22,646 nucleotides of DNA from UBA7485 sp050945075 (GCA_050945075.1 JBMNSG010000028.1:1-22646); one strand, 5' to 3'; positions 7,073 to 15,243 are shown, counted from the stretch's first letter. Notes: a model not told the origin generated them from the sequence alone. Numbers and translations: made by a program.

Positions 7073-8572
7073 TTACAGCAGTTTCTGTGATTTTTTCGAA
7101 AGCGAGGATTTAATAGCCTCGATAATGGTTTCCATGACCGTGATCCGGGCATAGGGTTTGTCCGTACCGTTAACAACAATCCAGGGAGCCTCTTCAGTCG
7201 AAGTTTCCTTGAACATGCGCTCTGCAGCAACGATATAATCGTCCCTTTTCTCCATATTGCGCCAGTCTTCGTCCGTTATCTTCCAGTGCTTCTGGGGATT
7301 GTCCTGCCTGTCCTTAAAACGGGCCGCCTGTTCTTCCGGTGTTACATTCATCCAGAATTTAATAAGAACCGTACCGAACTGTGTAAGCTGGTGCTCGAAA
7401 GCATTAATCTGCCCAAAGGCTTCCTGATACTCTTCATCAGATAAAAAGCCTTCGATTGGTTCCACCAGAACACGCCCGTACCAGGTTCTGTCAAAGATAC
7501 TGAAATGCCCGCGCTTGGGAACAGCTTTCCAGTAACGCCAGAGCCAGTCGTGGGCCTTCTCTTCATCCGTTGGTGCGGAACTCGGGAAAACACGGTAGCC
7601 TCTGGGGTCAAGATTTTCGCAGACCCGTTTGATTGCCCCGCCCTTTCCGGCAGCATCAAAACCCTCGAAGGCAATCATCACTGGAATCCGTTCACGGAAA
7701 ACAAGAAATTCCAGATCGCGCAGCTGTTTCTGACAGGCTCTCAGTCTGGTTTTGTACTCTTCTTTGGTTAATACATCTTTACTGCTGAACTGATTGAGAA
7801 TCGAACCCTTTGTCTGGCCTTTTTCTGCTTTGATCAGCGGTACCAGCGGCTTTTTCGTCCGCAGCTCTTCTTCTTTTCTGCGCACGCCCGCTTCCAGAGC
7901 CGCCGACAGTTTCAGAAGCAGCGTATCCGCGGCCGCACTCACATCGTTGGAATCAATCACGGTCCAGGGCGCCGTTTTGGTATCGGTTGGCGGCAGAATC
8001 TTGTTCCACTGCGAGGCGATCCGAGCATAGTCCCTGTTTTCGATCCAGTCTTTGTCCGTAACCCGCCAGCGGGTAATCGGATTTTCTTCAAGTGACTCAA
8101 GCCGTTTCTGCTGTTCATCCTTGCTGATCTGCAGATAAAACTTCTGGATGATGGTCCCGTTATCCGTAAGTGTCTTTTCGAATTCGTTAATTTCCTGAAT
8201 CAGTTCGTTGGGCATCATCCCGTCTTTGCGGGAACGCCGGTAAATATTTTTGTAATAGGTATTGTCAAAAAGGACGATCTGGCCGTCTGCCGGTGTCCGG
8301 CACCAGTAATGATACAGCATGGGCCGGTGCTTGATTTCATGCGTAATCCTGGTTTCGTTATAGACGATAAAGCTCCGGGGATCAAGCGGCAGCATAAGCT
8401 GGTTGATAACCGTTCCTTTTCCTGAGGCTCCCCAGCCGTCAACAAGAATCATAACCGGAATACCCAGATCCTTGATCCGGCGCTGAAGCTCGCCCAGCCG
8501 CTCGGTCAGGTTTTTCTTCTCCCGTTTCTCAAGGGTCATGCATTCCATATCCGAAAGACTGATTTTCGCCAT
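7073..8572 (-). CDS. pap: Polyphosphate:AMP phosphotransferase (two-domain PPK2)
   Basis: Class II PPK2 enzymes use polyphosphate to phosphorylate AMP to ADP. The 499 residues hold two PPK2 kinase domains in tandem, the normal form for this class. Domain 1 has the Walker A loop GWGASGKG (46-53) but FDNTYY (102-107) where the family has a DR(S/T)WY Walker B motif. Domain 2 has GFDAAGKG (304-311) and an intact FDRTWYGRVLVEP (360-372). The C-terminal domain therefore looks like the main catalytic one, and the N-terminal domain looks partly degenerate. Start chosen at the ATG with CAGGAGG upstream; an extended -10 lies about 60 bases upstream. It stands alone, after the terminator of the HD-icd operon. 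Confidence 0.92.
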   Translation of the reverse strand: MAKISLSDMECMTLEKREKKNLTERLGELQRRIKDLGIPVMILVDGWGASGKGTVINQLMLPLDPRSFIVYNETRITHEIKHRPMLYHYWCRTPADGQIVLFDNTYYKNIYRRSRKDGMMPNELIQEINEFEKTLTDNGTIIQKFYLQISKDEQQKRLESLEENPITRWRVTDKDWIENRDYARIASQWNKILPPTDTKTAPWTVIDSNDVSAAADTLLLKLSAALEAGVRRKEEELRTKKPLVPLIKAEKGQTKGSILNQFSSKDVLTKEEYKTRLRACQKQLRDLEFLVFRERIPVMIAFEGFDAAGKGGAIKRVCENLDPRGYRVFPSSAPTDEEKAHDWLWRYWKAVPKRGHFSIFDRTWYGRVLVEPIEGFLSDEEYQEAFGQINAFEHQLTQFGTVLIKFWMNVTPEEQAARFKDRQDNPQKHWKITDEDWRNMEKRDDYIVAAERMFKETSTEEAPWIVVNGTDKPYARITVMETIIEAIKSSLSKKSQKLL

Positions 8573-8631
8573 AAAACCTCCTGTATTTAATGGAAATCCG
8601 TAAAACGTAAAGTCTGATAAAATTCACATTC

Positions 8632-8640
8632 ATTTTACCA
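8632..8640 (-). promoter_or_regulatory. Candidate extended -10 promoter of the phosphotransferase gene
   Basis: On the minus strand the element reads TGGTAAAAT, a -10 box with the TGn extension, about 60 bases before the start codon and downstream of the icd terminator. No matching -35 is obvious. Confidence 0.45.
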
Positions 8641-8684
8641 CACGCATGGCAATTCGGGTATCGTTTGCATAAACGTACAGGCGT

Positions 8685-8715
8685 AAAAAAAGACCGGCGA
8701 AATGATCACCGGTCT
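8685..8715 (-). terminator. Intrinsic terminator of the HD-icd operon
   Basis: On the minus strand GACCGG pairs with CCGGTC around an 11-base loop, followed by seven T residues. It lies about 30 bases after the icd stop codon. Confidence 0.85.
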
Positions 8716-8743
8716 CTGATTATCAATGCTTATGCGCCCTGAT

Positions 8744-9949
8744 TCAGGCATTCACATATGATTCATATTTTTCTTTCAGCTTCGGATCTGACAGAGTATC
8801 CATAACATATTCAGCATATTCAGCACCGGTTGCTCCGGTGTCGCGTCCTGTCAGAACGAGTTTCTTTTCATAATCGCCGCAGATATCAAGTGCCATCTGA
8901 AGCTGTTTTGCTTTTTCCGGATATCCGATGTGATCGACCAGCATACCTGCTGCGCGAATGATTGAGCAGGGATCCGCATACTGAGCGCGACCTTCGTCTA
9001 CCATTCTGGGTGCAGAGCCGTGAATTGCTTCAAACATTGCGTACTTCTTGCCGATATTGGCAGAACCTGCCGTACCGACGCCGCCCTGGAATTCAGCTGC
9101 TTCATCAGTCAGGATATCGCCGTACAGATTCGGAAGCACCAGAACCTTAAACTGGGTTCTGCGTTTTTCATCGACCAGCTTGGCTGTCATGATGTCGATG
9201 TACCAGTCATCCATTTCCACCTGCGGATATTCCTTTGCGATTTCCTTCGCAGTATCCAGGAATTTACCATCAGTGGTTTTGATGACATTGGCCTTGGTTA
9301 CGACAGTAACCTTGTTTTTTCCGCTCTTGGCCGCATAATCAAATGCTGCGCGGATAATACGGTCTGTTCCGTCCTGGGTCGCGACAACAAAGTCGATCGC
9401 CAGATCGTCATCGACATTGACACCCTGAGAACCGACAGCGTAACCGCCTTCGGTGTTTTCACGGTAGAATGTCCAGTCAATTCCCTTTTCCGGCACAGAT
9501 ACCGGACGGACATTGGCAAACAGATCGAGTTCTTTACGCATGGCAACATTAGCAGATTCAATGTTTGGCCATTTGTCTCCCTTGCGCGGTGTTGTGGTCG
9601 GTCCCTTGAGGATAACATCACATGCCTTCAGTTCTTCCAGAACATCATCCGGAATCGCCTTGCCGCAGGCTGCTCTGTTTTCGATGGTCAGGCCGTCTAT
9701 ATCTTTAAATTTGATTCTTCCTGAAGCGACATCGTCCTTAAGCAGGAATTCCAGAACTTTCTGGGCTTCTGCTGTAATGAACGGGCCGATTCCGTCTCCG
9801 CCTACAATCCCGATGACAATTTCGTCTTTATTCGGGAAATCGACGAAGTCGCCTTCAGACTTCATACGTTCGATTCTCTGAAACTGTTCGGTAAGAATTT
9901 CTCCGAAATGCTCTTTAGCTTTCTCAATGTCTTGCTTGTGATCAGTCAT
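8744..9949 (-). CDS. icd: Isocitrate/isopropylmalate family dehydrogenase, probably isocitrate dehydrogenase
   Basis: The enzyme would oxidise isocitrate to 2-oxoglutarate for glutamate synthesis. The 401-residue protein has GGDGIGP (about 50-56), ESANVAMRKELDLFANVRPV (about 131-150), which has the SxNVxxR substrate pattern of isocitrate dehydrogenases, YRENTEGGY, KANVIKTTDG for the catalytic Lys, and the nucleotide-site motif IHGSAPRM. At the two residues that commonly set cofactor choice (Lys-Tyr for NADP, Asp-Ile for NAD) it has Arg-Met, so the cofactor is not clear. Isopropylmalate dehydrogenase is less likely because of the Ser-Ala-Asn-Val pattern and the absence of leucine genes nearby. 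The AAGGAG site overlaps the stop codon of the HD gene upstream, so the two are probably translationally coupled. Confidence 0.82.
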   Translation of the reverse strand: MTDHKQDIEKAKEHFGEILTEQFQRIERMKSEGDFVDFPNKDEIVIGIVGGDGIGPFITAEAQKVLEFLLKDDVASGRIKFKDIDGLTIENRAACGKAIPDDVLEELKACDVILKGPTTTPRKGDKWPNIESANVAMRKELDLFANVRPVSVPEKGIDWTFYRENTEGGYAVGSQGVNVDDDLAIDFVVATQDGTDRIIRAAFDYAAKSGKNKVTVVTKANVIKTTDGKFLDTAKEIAKEYPQVEMDDWYIDIMTAKLVDEKRRTQFKVLVLPNLYGDILTDEAAEFQGGVGTAGSANIGKKYAMFEAIHGSAPRMVDEGRAQYADPCSIIRAAGMLVDHIGYPEKAKQLQMALDICGDYEKKLVLTGRDTGATGAEYAEYVMDTLSDPKLKEKYESYVNA

Positions 9950-9957
9950 AAATCTCC

Positions 9958-10512
9958 TTAAGCGAAAGAATACCTATCCTGAACACGGAACTGTCCTGTA
10001 ATCGTACGGATTGGCGATTTGCAGAATGTCTGAGACATTTCGCGGATGGCCACCAGCTTGTCAGCAAGTGTAAGCAGCCAGCCTTCCCTGTTTCTCGGCG
10101 GTTTGATCGTCATGGGAAACATATGGGTTTCGATCATTGCAGCCTGCTTGTCATTAATACCAAAATATTTACGGGCATTGTTTGAAGCAGTCTGAGGATG
10201 CTGAAATCCCTGCATGGTTGTCAGTTTTTTCAGGCCTTTTTGTTCTTTTCTCAGTTCTTTTTTCTGTGCCGGTGTACGATCAAAGAAAAAGTCGTGCAGG
10301 AGCGCGCCCTCCCCGGCCTGCTGTGCATCGAGTCCGCATTTTTTTGCCATAACATAAGTGTTGTAGGCAACATAAATCGAGTGTTCGTAGCGCTGCTTGC
10401 CGTGATGGACATATGCTTTTAAGGACTGGAAATAAGGGTGAATGAGGATATGATGCATGGATTCTTCAAACTCCGGACCGTATTTTCTATTATGTACAGG
10501 TGTAATTTCCAT
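9958..10512 (-). CDS. HD-domain protein (putative phosphohydrolase)
   Basis: The 184-residue protein carries the metal-binding pattern of HD phosphohydrolases: His44 in YEHSIYVA, the His73-Asp74 pair in LLHDFFFDR, a further His in ETHMFP and the distal Asp in LADKLVA. These enzymes cut phosphate esters of nucleotides or related molecules; the substrate here is unknown. There is no membrane segment or second domain. The start has GAAGGAA four bases upstream. It is the first gene of an operon with icd, nine bases apart, so a link to isocitrate or 2-oxoglutarate metabolism is possible but only inferred from position. Confidence 0.8.
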   Translation of the reverse strand: MEITPVHNRKYGPEFEESMHHILIHPYFQSLKAYVHHGKQRYEHSIYVAYNTYVMAKKCGLDAQQAGEGALLHDFFFDRTPAQKKELRKEQKGLKKLTTMQGFQHPQTASNNARKYFGINDKQAAMIETHMFPMTIKPPRNREGWLLTLADKLVAIREMSQTFCKSPIRTITGQFRVQDRYSFA

Positions 10513-10543
10513 ATATTCCTTCTTTTTCTATAGATTTAGTAAT

Positions 10544-10572
10544 ATAATATATTAATTTTCTCCTTTTATAAA
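10544..10572 (-). promoter_or_regulatory. Candidate promoter of the HD-icd operon
   Basis: On the minus strand TTTATA (10567-10572) and TATTAT (10544-10549) are separated by 17 bases, about 32 bases before the HD gene start. The region is very AT-rich, so chance matches are possible. Confidence 0.4.
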
Positions 10573-10605
10573 GAAAAAACTATTGTAAAACGGTATCATG
10601 TTTTT

Positions 10606-10634
10606 CAATGGAACACCATTGTCTGAAACCAGAC
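10606..10634. repeat. Two abutting perfect inverted repeats
   Basis: CAATGG and CCATTG with a 4-base AACA gap (10606-10621) are followed directly, sharing one base, by GTCTG and CAGAC with a 4-base AAAC gap (10621-10634). They lie 33 bases before the -35 box of the LiaF-like gene. No T-run follows on either strand, so they are not a terminator; an operator is possible. Confidence 0.5.
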
Positions 10635-10666
10635 GACATTAAACAACACAATGACGGATAAACTAC

Positions 10667-10695
10667 TTGATAAGATTCAGCTTTTGGGGTATGAC
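10667..10695 (+). promoter_or_regulatory. Candidate promoter of the coiled-coil/LiaF-like gene
   Basis: TTGATA (10667-10672) and TATGAC (10690-10695) are separated by 17 bases, about 52 bases before the start codon. Confidence 0.5.
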
Positions 10696-10747
10696 TGAAT
10701 AATAAAATCAGAAACTGATCCAACAATTCAACAGAAGGAGAAACAGC

Positions 10748-11593
10748 ATGCATAAAAAACACAGGGATTTTTTTGAAGAACACCCGGAAGTCGAAAGGAT
10801 TGCCGAAGATGCTGCCCGCGATGAACTGGAAAGCGCGAAGAATCCATTAATCCGCGGTCTGGCCGGTATTATCCCTGAAACACCGAAAGCCGAAAACAAA
10901 GCAGGCTTCGATCTAAAAAAATCTGCTGAAAAGCTGAAGCACGAACGTGAAGTGCTGGGTACAAAGCTCGAGGAAGCCTCCGCGCTGGCGGCTCAGGCAC
11001 GTACAGATCTGAACAACTGCATCCAGGAACTCCAGAAGAAAGCAGAAACTGCCGCCGGAGACGTTAAAGACGACGCGGAAGAAGAACTGGCGGAATTCAG
11101 AGAAAATTACGAAGAAGATCTGGATAAAAAGAAACATCACGGCTGTGAAGTATGCCGGAATATCGGATTGGGACTGCTTGCCGGTGCTGCCATCAAACAG
11201 TCTGTTACGCTGATTAACGGATTCCGCTATAAAAAGAGCATCGACAGCAATTACGACTCTCTTGATTCCTGCCTGATCTGCGGCCATGAAACACTTTCCT
11301 ATCCCTGTACCACCATGAAGGATATGAAAATAGGCTGCTTTTCCGGCGTGGAAACGGTAGATCTGAGAGGAGTCCGGGCCGACTCCATTCAGTATGATAT
11401 GGACATTAAAGTCGAAGACGGCCGCCTGGTTGTGATCGTTCCGGAAAACTGGCATATGCATATCACCAGCAGACTGTTCTGCGGCGATATTCGCGACGAA
11501 ACCAGCGTCCCGGAAGATGCTCCGGAAGACGGCCCGCTGCTTTCCGTCTATGCGGAAATCAACACCGGCTGCGTCGTATTTAAAAACGCCTGA
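10748..11593 (+). CDS. Coiled-coil protein with two CxxC pairs and a LiaF-like C-terminal domain
   Basis: This 281-residue protein has no familiar whole-length match that I can name. Residues 1-50 are charged and end in a short Gly/Pro/Ile segment. Residues about 54-130 are a strongly charged helix, probably coiled coil. Then come CEVC (133-136), a short glycine/alanine-rich hydrophobic stretch (about 139-149) and CLIC (175-178), which together could bind one zinc ion. From about 192 to the end, KIGCFSGVETVDLRG, VVIVPENWHMHI and the final NTGCVVFKN resemble the beta-repeat C-terminal domain of LiaF-type cell-envelope stress proteins. There is no signal peptide and no strong membrane helix, unlike LiaF. 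The start follows AGAAGGAG at good spacing. The gene stands alone, with its own promoter and terminator. The domain call is by eye. Confidence 0.7.
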   Translation: MHKKHRDFFEEHPEVERIAEDAARDELESAKNPLIRGLAGIIPETPKAENKAGFDLKKSAEKLKHEREVLGTKLEEASALAAQARTDLNNCIQELQKKAETAAGDVKDDAEEELAEFRENYEEDLDKKKHHGCEVCRNIGLGLLAGAAIKQSVTLINGFRYKKSIDSNYDSLDSCLICGHETLSYPCTTMKDMKIGCFSGVETVDLRGVRADSIQYDMDIKVEDGRLVVIVPENWHMHITSRLFCGDIRDETSVPEDAPEDGPLLSVYAEINTGCVVFKNA

Positions 11594-11700
11594 CCGATTC
11601 AGTCCGGAGTTCAGAGCGAATTCTGACGCTGACGAACCGTCCGGCAGCAGAAAACCTGATTCTTGAAACAGCTAAGGAAAACCAGATAAAAAGCTAAAAC

Positions 11701-11745
11701 AGCTGTCCGCAGAGCTTTTACCAGATCTCCGGACAGCTTTTTTTA
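11701..11745 (+). terminator. Terminator after the LiaF-like gene, meeting the kdpE stop codon
   Basis: AGCTGTCCG (11701-11709) pairs with CGGACAGCT (11730-11738) around a 20-base loop, followed by seven more T residues. The T tract overlaps the kdpE stop codon on the other strand. The minus-strand side is followed by a less regular T-rich tract and may end kdpE transcription as well. Confidence 0.8.
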
Positions 11746-12441
11746 TTGATCCGCCAGACGGTAACCAACGCCTATTTCCGTAAAGATATAGCGCGGCTTG
11801 GCCGGATTGCTTTCTATTTTTCGTCTCAGACCTGCCATCAGTGTCCGCAGTGCCTGCGTGTCTTTTCCATATCCGCTTCCCCAGATTTCTGAAATAATCG
11901 ACTCGGTCGTCAGTACCTTCCCCTGATTTTTAAACAGGTATGACATCATTGAAAACTCCATGGGTGTCAGGTGCAGTCCTTCTCCGCGAAGAGTGACCAG
12001 ATGCTTTTCAATATCAAAGGTCAGCTCGCCGACCGTATAAACAGTCTGGATTTTACCTTGTTCCTGCCTGTGCAGATGGCGCAGCGCAACTCTGATTCTG
12101 GCCATCAGTTCAGTGGCCGAAAAAGGCTTGGTCAGGTAGTCATCCGCCCCGATATCCAGTGCATCGGCTTTTTCGTGATCCTGATCCCGTGCAGATACCA
12201 CAATAATCGGCATTTCAGTCCAGGTCCTGACTTCGCGGATAATATCGATCCCGTCGATATCCGGCAGTCCCAGATCCAGCAGCATCAGATCCGGCTGTTC
12301 AGAAATGAGCAGCTTCATCGCTGTTTTTCCGTTTTCCGCCGCGACATACTGGTACTGTTCGGTTTTGAGTGTAAAACAAATAAAGTTCCTGATCTGGGTA
12401 TTGTCTTCCACTACCAGAATTTTTCCGTTTGAATCAGTCAT
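11743..12441 (-). CDS. kdpE: KdpE-type response regulator (OmpR family)
   Basis: The 232-residue protein has a receiver domain with the phosphorylated Asp56 in LLDLGLPDIDG, the acidic pair in VVEDN (about 10-14) and the conserved Lys in DDYLTKPF. It is followed by an OmpR/PhoB winged-helix DNA-binding domain (about 130-230, with HLTPMEFSMMSYLF and ALRTLMAGLRRKIE). The closest type by eye is KdpE. Its start overlaps the end of the kinase gene by eight bases, so the pair is co-translated. No kdpFABC genes are in the window; the neighbours are Trk genes. It is the best candidate to bind the TGTGAG repeats at 15764-15811 and 17072-17119. Confidence 0.92.
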   Translation of the reverse strand: MTDSNGKILVVEDNTQIRNFICFTLKTEQYQYVAAENGKTAMKLLISEQPDLMLLDLGLPDIDGIDIIREVRTWTEMPIIVVSARDQDHEKADALDIGADDYLTKPFSATELMARIRVALRHLHRQEQGKIQTVYTVGELTFDIEKHLVTLRGEGLHLTPMEFSMMSYLFKNQGKVLTTESIISEIWGSGYGKDTQALRTLMAGLRRKIESNPAKPRYIFTEIGVGYRLADQ

Positions 12442-13510
12442 TCTTTTCTCCCGTTAACGGTAAAGTGAACAAGAAACGGGCACCTCCGCTTTTGCGCTGT
12501 TCTGCCCGGATCGTGCCTCCGTGCGCTTTGACAATTTCGCTGCAAATGGGCAGACCCAGTCCGACACCGCGGTTTACATCATTCAGACCGGCAGCCGTGG
12601 TATAGAACATATCAAAGATTTTGGGCAGATCATCATCCGAAATCCCCGACCCTTCGTCCGAGACGGAAAATTCGGCATTATTCCCCTTTCTGACTGCCGC
12701 CACCCGGATCTCCTGCCCGGGCGTGGTGTGTTTGACGGCATTGTCCATCAGGTTGATGAGTACCTGGACAATAAGCTTGCCGTCCATGGGCACCAGCAGC
12801 AGCTCATCCGGAAAATCTGCCGTTATGTCTCTGTCCGGGGCCCGTTTTTCAATATGCGCAATTGCCGAGCCGATGATTTCTTCTGCTGCTTCCGGTTCTT
12901 TGTTCAGTGCCAGGCGTCCATCCTCCAGGCGTGTGAGATTGAGGATATTCTCCACCAGCGTATGCAGCCAGTCTGCGTCTTTCCAGATGCCCTGTGCCAT
13001 TTCTGTACGCGGATCTTCCGGATCGGACATCTCCGCAATCATTTCTGCCGTTCCCATAATTCCTGACAGCGGAGTCCGGAGATCATGCGATATTGAACGA
13101 AGCAGTGTCCCCCGGTACCGTTCCTGAGCCGCCAGTTCTCTGGCTTTACTTTCCTGCTCTGTGATTCTGCGGACCTGACCTGTAAGGGTACTGGTAATCA
13201 CCGAGGTAACAGTCATAACCGCAAAGGTAATGTAATAACTGGGATCATCAACCGCCAGAGTAAAATACGGCTGCGTAAAAAAATAATTCACTGCTGCCGC
13301 CGCCAGAACGGAAGCCAGAATTCCAGAAAATTCCTCCGAGGAAAATCTGGCCGTACACATGACTGCCAGAACATACAGCAAGACGATATTTGTTTCAGGA
13401 AATCCGAGCTCCCGGAACAGATAACCGATAATCGTGGCTGCACCCAGCCAGCACATCATCAGAGCCAGCTGAACCAGCCAGTATCTGTATCCATCTTTTT
13501 TATCGGGCAT
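12434..13510 (-). CDS. kdpD: Short KdpD-type sensor histidine kinase without the N-terminal KdpD/Usp region
   Basis: The 358-residue protein matches only the C-terminal half of KdpD. It starts with four closely spaced membrane helices (about 10-110, the DUF4118 region with its typical NYFFTQPYFTL), then a HisKA domain with His142 in SISHDLRTPLSG and an ATPase domain with LINLMDNAVKHT (N box), DEGSGIS (G1) and GVGLGLPI (G2). Classical KdpD is about 900 residues and has an N-terminal KdpD domain and Usp domain that bind second messengers; both are absent, and the upstream reading frame soon meets a stop with no alternative start. The start is set by an AGGAGG just upstream. It forms an operon with kdpE and sits after trkH. 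Confidence 0.9.
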   Translation of the reverse strand: MPDKKDGYRYWLVQLALMMCWLGAATIIGYLFRELGFPETNIVLLYVLAVMCTARFSSEEFSGILASVLAAAAVNYFFTQPYFTLAVDDPSYYITFAVMTVTSVITSTLTGQVRRITEQESKARELAAQERYRGTLLRSISHDLRTPLSGIMGTAEMIAEMSDPEDPRTEMAQGIWKDADWLHTLVENILNLTRLEDGRLALNKEPEAAEEIIGSAIAHIEKRAPDRDITADFPDELLLVPMDGKLIVQVLINLMDNAVKHTTPGQEIRVAAVRKGNNAEFSVSDEGSGISDDDLPKIFDMFYTTAAGLNDVNRGVGLGLPICSEIVKAHGGTIRAEQRKSGGARFLFTLPLTGEKND

Positions 13511-13525
13511 GCTCTTCCTCCTGAG

Positions 13526-13606
13526 ATCCGTATTATTCTTTTGTTGTCGGAAATCCGTATTGTTCTTTCAATATCGGAAATTTGTGCTTTTTTCAATTGA
13601 TGAAAA
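13526..13606. repeat. 27-base tandem repeats in the kdpD leader
   Basis: Units at 13526-13552 and 13553-13579 match at about 21 of 27 bases (shared ATCCGTATT, TTCTTT and TCGGAA). A third, weaker unit follows at 13580-13606. They lie between the extended -10 promoter and the kdpD ribosome binding site, so they would be in the 5' leader of the mRNA. The junction contains CGGAAATCCG, an interrupted palindrome. Confidence 0.75.
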
Positions 13607-13694
13607 TTTATCAAAGCTCTTCTCAATCAACGCTTTCATCAATCAAATCATTTTCAAGTCGTTCTTCAATTTCATTTATTCTTCATCTATTCAT

Positions 13695-13703
13695 ATTATA
13701 GCA
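13695..13703 (-). promoter_or_regulatory. Extended -10 promoter of kdpDE
   Basis: On the minus strand the element reads TGCTATAAT, a perfect extended -10. It lies between the trkH stop codon and kdpD, giving a leader of about 178 bases. No good -35 is seen, and there are no TGTGAG repeats here. Confidence 0.6.
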
Positions 13704-13737
13704 AAAATCACTTCCGGCGCACCGACCCGGTTCTTTC

Positions 13738-15243
13738 TCATGCAGCTGTTCTTCCAGCAGATCTTCCTTTTGTTTTTCTGTTACGAAACGAAAGGAAGAA
13801 CAATGAATACAGACCTGATAGAACAATATAAATTTCCAGACGCCCCAGCAGCATCCCCACAATTTCGACAATCAGGGTTGGATCGCTGGTCGCAGGATTT
13901 GTCAGACCGATTGACAAACCGACTGTTCCCAGTGATGAAGCAAATTCAAACATTGCGTCTGTAAGCGAGGCGCCAGCAGTGACGGTCAGCAGCAGAGTCC
14001 CGGCCAGATAGATAACCAGATAGCAGGTGATAAAAGCAGAAACCGATGAAACTATATCCCCGGTGATAGCCGTCTTCCCCTGGGCATTCCAGTAATGTGG
14101 AATACTGATCTTATGTTCAGGCGTTATTTTCGCGTAAATCGAATAGAGTCCATGCTTGAGCATGATCAAAACACGGGAAAGCTTGATCCCGCCTGCAGTA
14201 GAGCCGATCCCGCCGCCAATGAGCATCATCATCACCATCACGCCAATCCCAAACGCCGGCCATGTGTTATAACTGCCCAGTGAATAACCTGTTGTTGAAA
14301 GCGCAGAGACAATGTTAAACAGTGCGATTCTCACGCCTTCCCCAAAACCTGTATACATCGTAAAGGCAATCGATGCGCCTGTAAGCGGAACAAAGACAAG
14401 CAGGAGCAGTCCCAGCAGACGGATTTCCCCGTTTTTAAAGACCATCTTCCACTGTCCCTTGACAGCCAGCAGCAGCACAGCAAAATTCGTGGTGCCGATA
14501 ATCATCAGAAGAATTGTGACCGCTTCAATTGAAATGCTGTTATAGGCACCGATGCTGTCCGTCCGGTTTGAAAAGCCCCCGGTGGAAAGAGCCCCCATAG
14601 TATGTAGAATACTGTCAAAAACAGGCATTCCGCAGATCACATAAGCTGCTGTCCCGATTACGAGCCAGCTCAGATAAACGATAAAAATGGCACGGGCTGT
14701 TTCTTTCAGATTGGGCATGACTTTATCCGGATGTCCTTCCGAGGTAAACAGATTCATTGACTGTCTGCCCTGGGTAAACAGGATCATCACCATGACGAAG
14801 CCAAGACCGCCGCAGAACTGCATAAAGCTTCGGTAAAACAGAAAGACCTGCGGTGTCTGTGTGACATCAACAACGGAAAGCCCGGTCGTGGTCCAGCCGC
14901 TTACTACTTCAAACAAGGCCTGTACAAACCGCAGCTGGCCAGAAAGAACAAACGGAAGCGCCCCGGCTGCGCAGGCGAAACACCAGACATACAATACAGT
15001 GGTACTCCCGCTTATAAGCTGACTTTTCCAGTTGCGATCGTCCTGACGGCTGGCCTGTCCCCGGCTTTTTCTTCCATATACACACATAAGAAAACCCAGA
15101 CCTGCAGATGCAGCCCCGGGAATTAGAAAGTCCTGTATATAAATGATGTCTTTTGGAAAAAACGGAATGGATAGAATCGGAAAAAGAATCAGAATTCCAA
15201 TCAGAACCGTAAGCTTTCCGCAGCTGCTGATAGTGTTTTTCAT
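13738..15243 (-). CDS. trkH: TrkH/KtrB-type potassium uptake channel subunit
   Basis: TrkH forms the membrane pore for potassium uptake and is gated by TrkA-type cytoplasmic subunits. The 501-residue protein shows four pore-loop repeats with filter-like motifs: SGWTTTGLSVVD, LSTGGFSN, LSTTGYSLG and LGTVGLSIG, between many hydrophobic helices. Length is normal for the family. The start has GAGG five bases upstream and lies 50 bases after the TPR gene, so the two are probably one transcript driven from the operator region at 15764-15811. No terminator follows, so reading on into kdpDE is possible. Confidence 0.95.
   Translation of the reverse strand: MKNTISSCGKLTVLIGILILFPILSIPFFPKDIIYIQDFLIPGAASAGLGFLMCVYGRKSRGQASRQDDRNWKSQLISGSTTVLYVWCFACAAGALPFVLSGQLRFVQALFEVVSGWTTTGLSVVDVTQTPQVFLFYRSFMQFCGGLGFVMVMILFTQGRQSMNLFTSEGHPDKVMPNLKETARAIFIVYLSWLVIGTAAYVICGMPVFDSILHTMGALSTGGFSNRTDSIGAYNSISIEAVTILLMIIGTTNFAVLLLAVKGQWKMVFKNGEIRLLGLLLLVFVPLTGASIAFTMYTGFGEGVRIALFNIVSALSTTGYSLGSYNTWPAFGIGVMVMMMLIGGGIGSTAGGIKLSRVLIMLKHGLYSIYAKITPEHKISIPHYWNAQGKTAITGDIVSSVSAFITCYLVIYLAGTLLLTVTAGASLTDAMFEFASSLGTVGLSIGLTNPATSDPTLIVEIVGMLLGRLEIYIVLSGLYSLFFLSFRNRKTKGRSAGRTAA

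Noticed and set aside
9020..9724. A 234-codon plus-strand frame inside icd
   Set aside because: It lies wholly opposite the conserved icd gene and has no recognisable protein features or start signal.
13634..13688. Minus-strand frame in the kdpD leader reading like an acidic helix (EIEERLENDLIDESVD)
   Set aside because: It has no start codon after the preceding stop and no ribosome binding site, and it is only about 19 codons long.
13509..13964. A 151-codon plus-strand frame over the kdpD leader and the end of trkH
   Set aside because: It overlaps the well-supported end of trkH on the other strand, has no ribosome binding site or family likeness, and its 9-residue repeats only reflect the 27-base DNA repeats.
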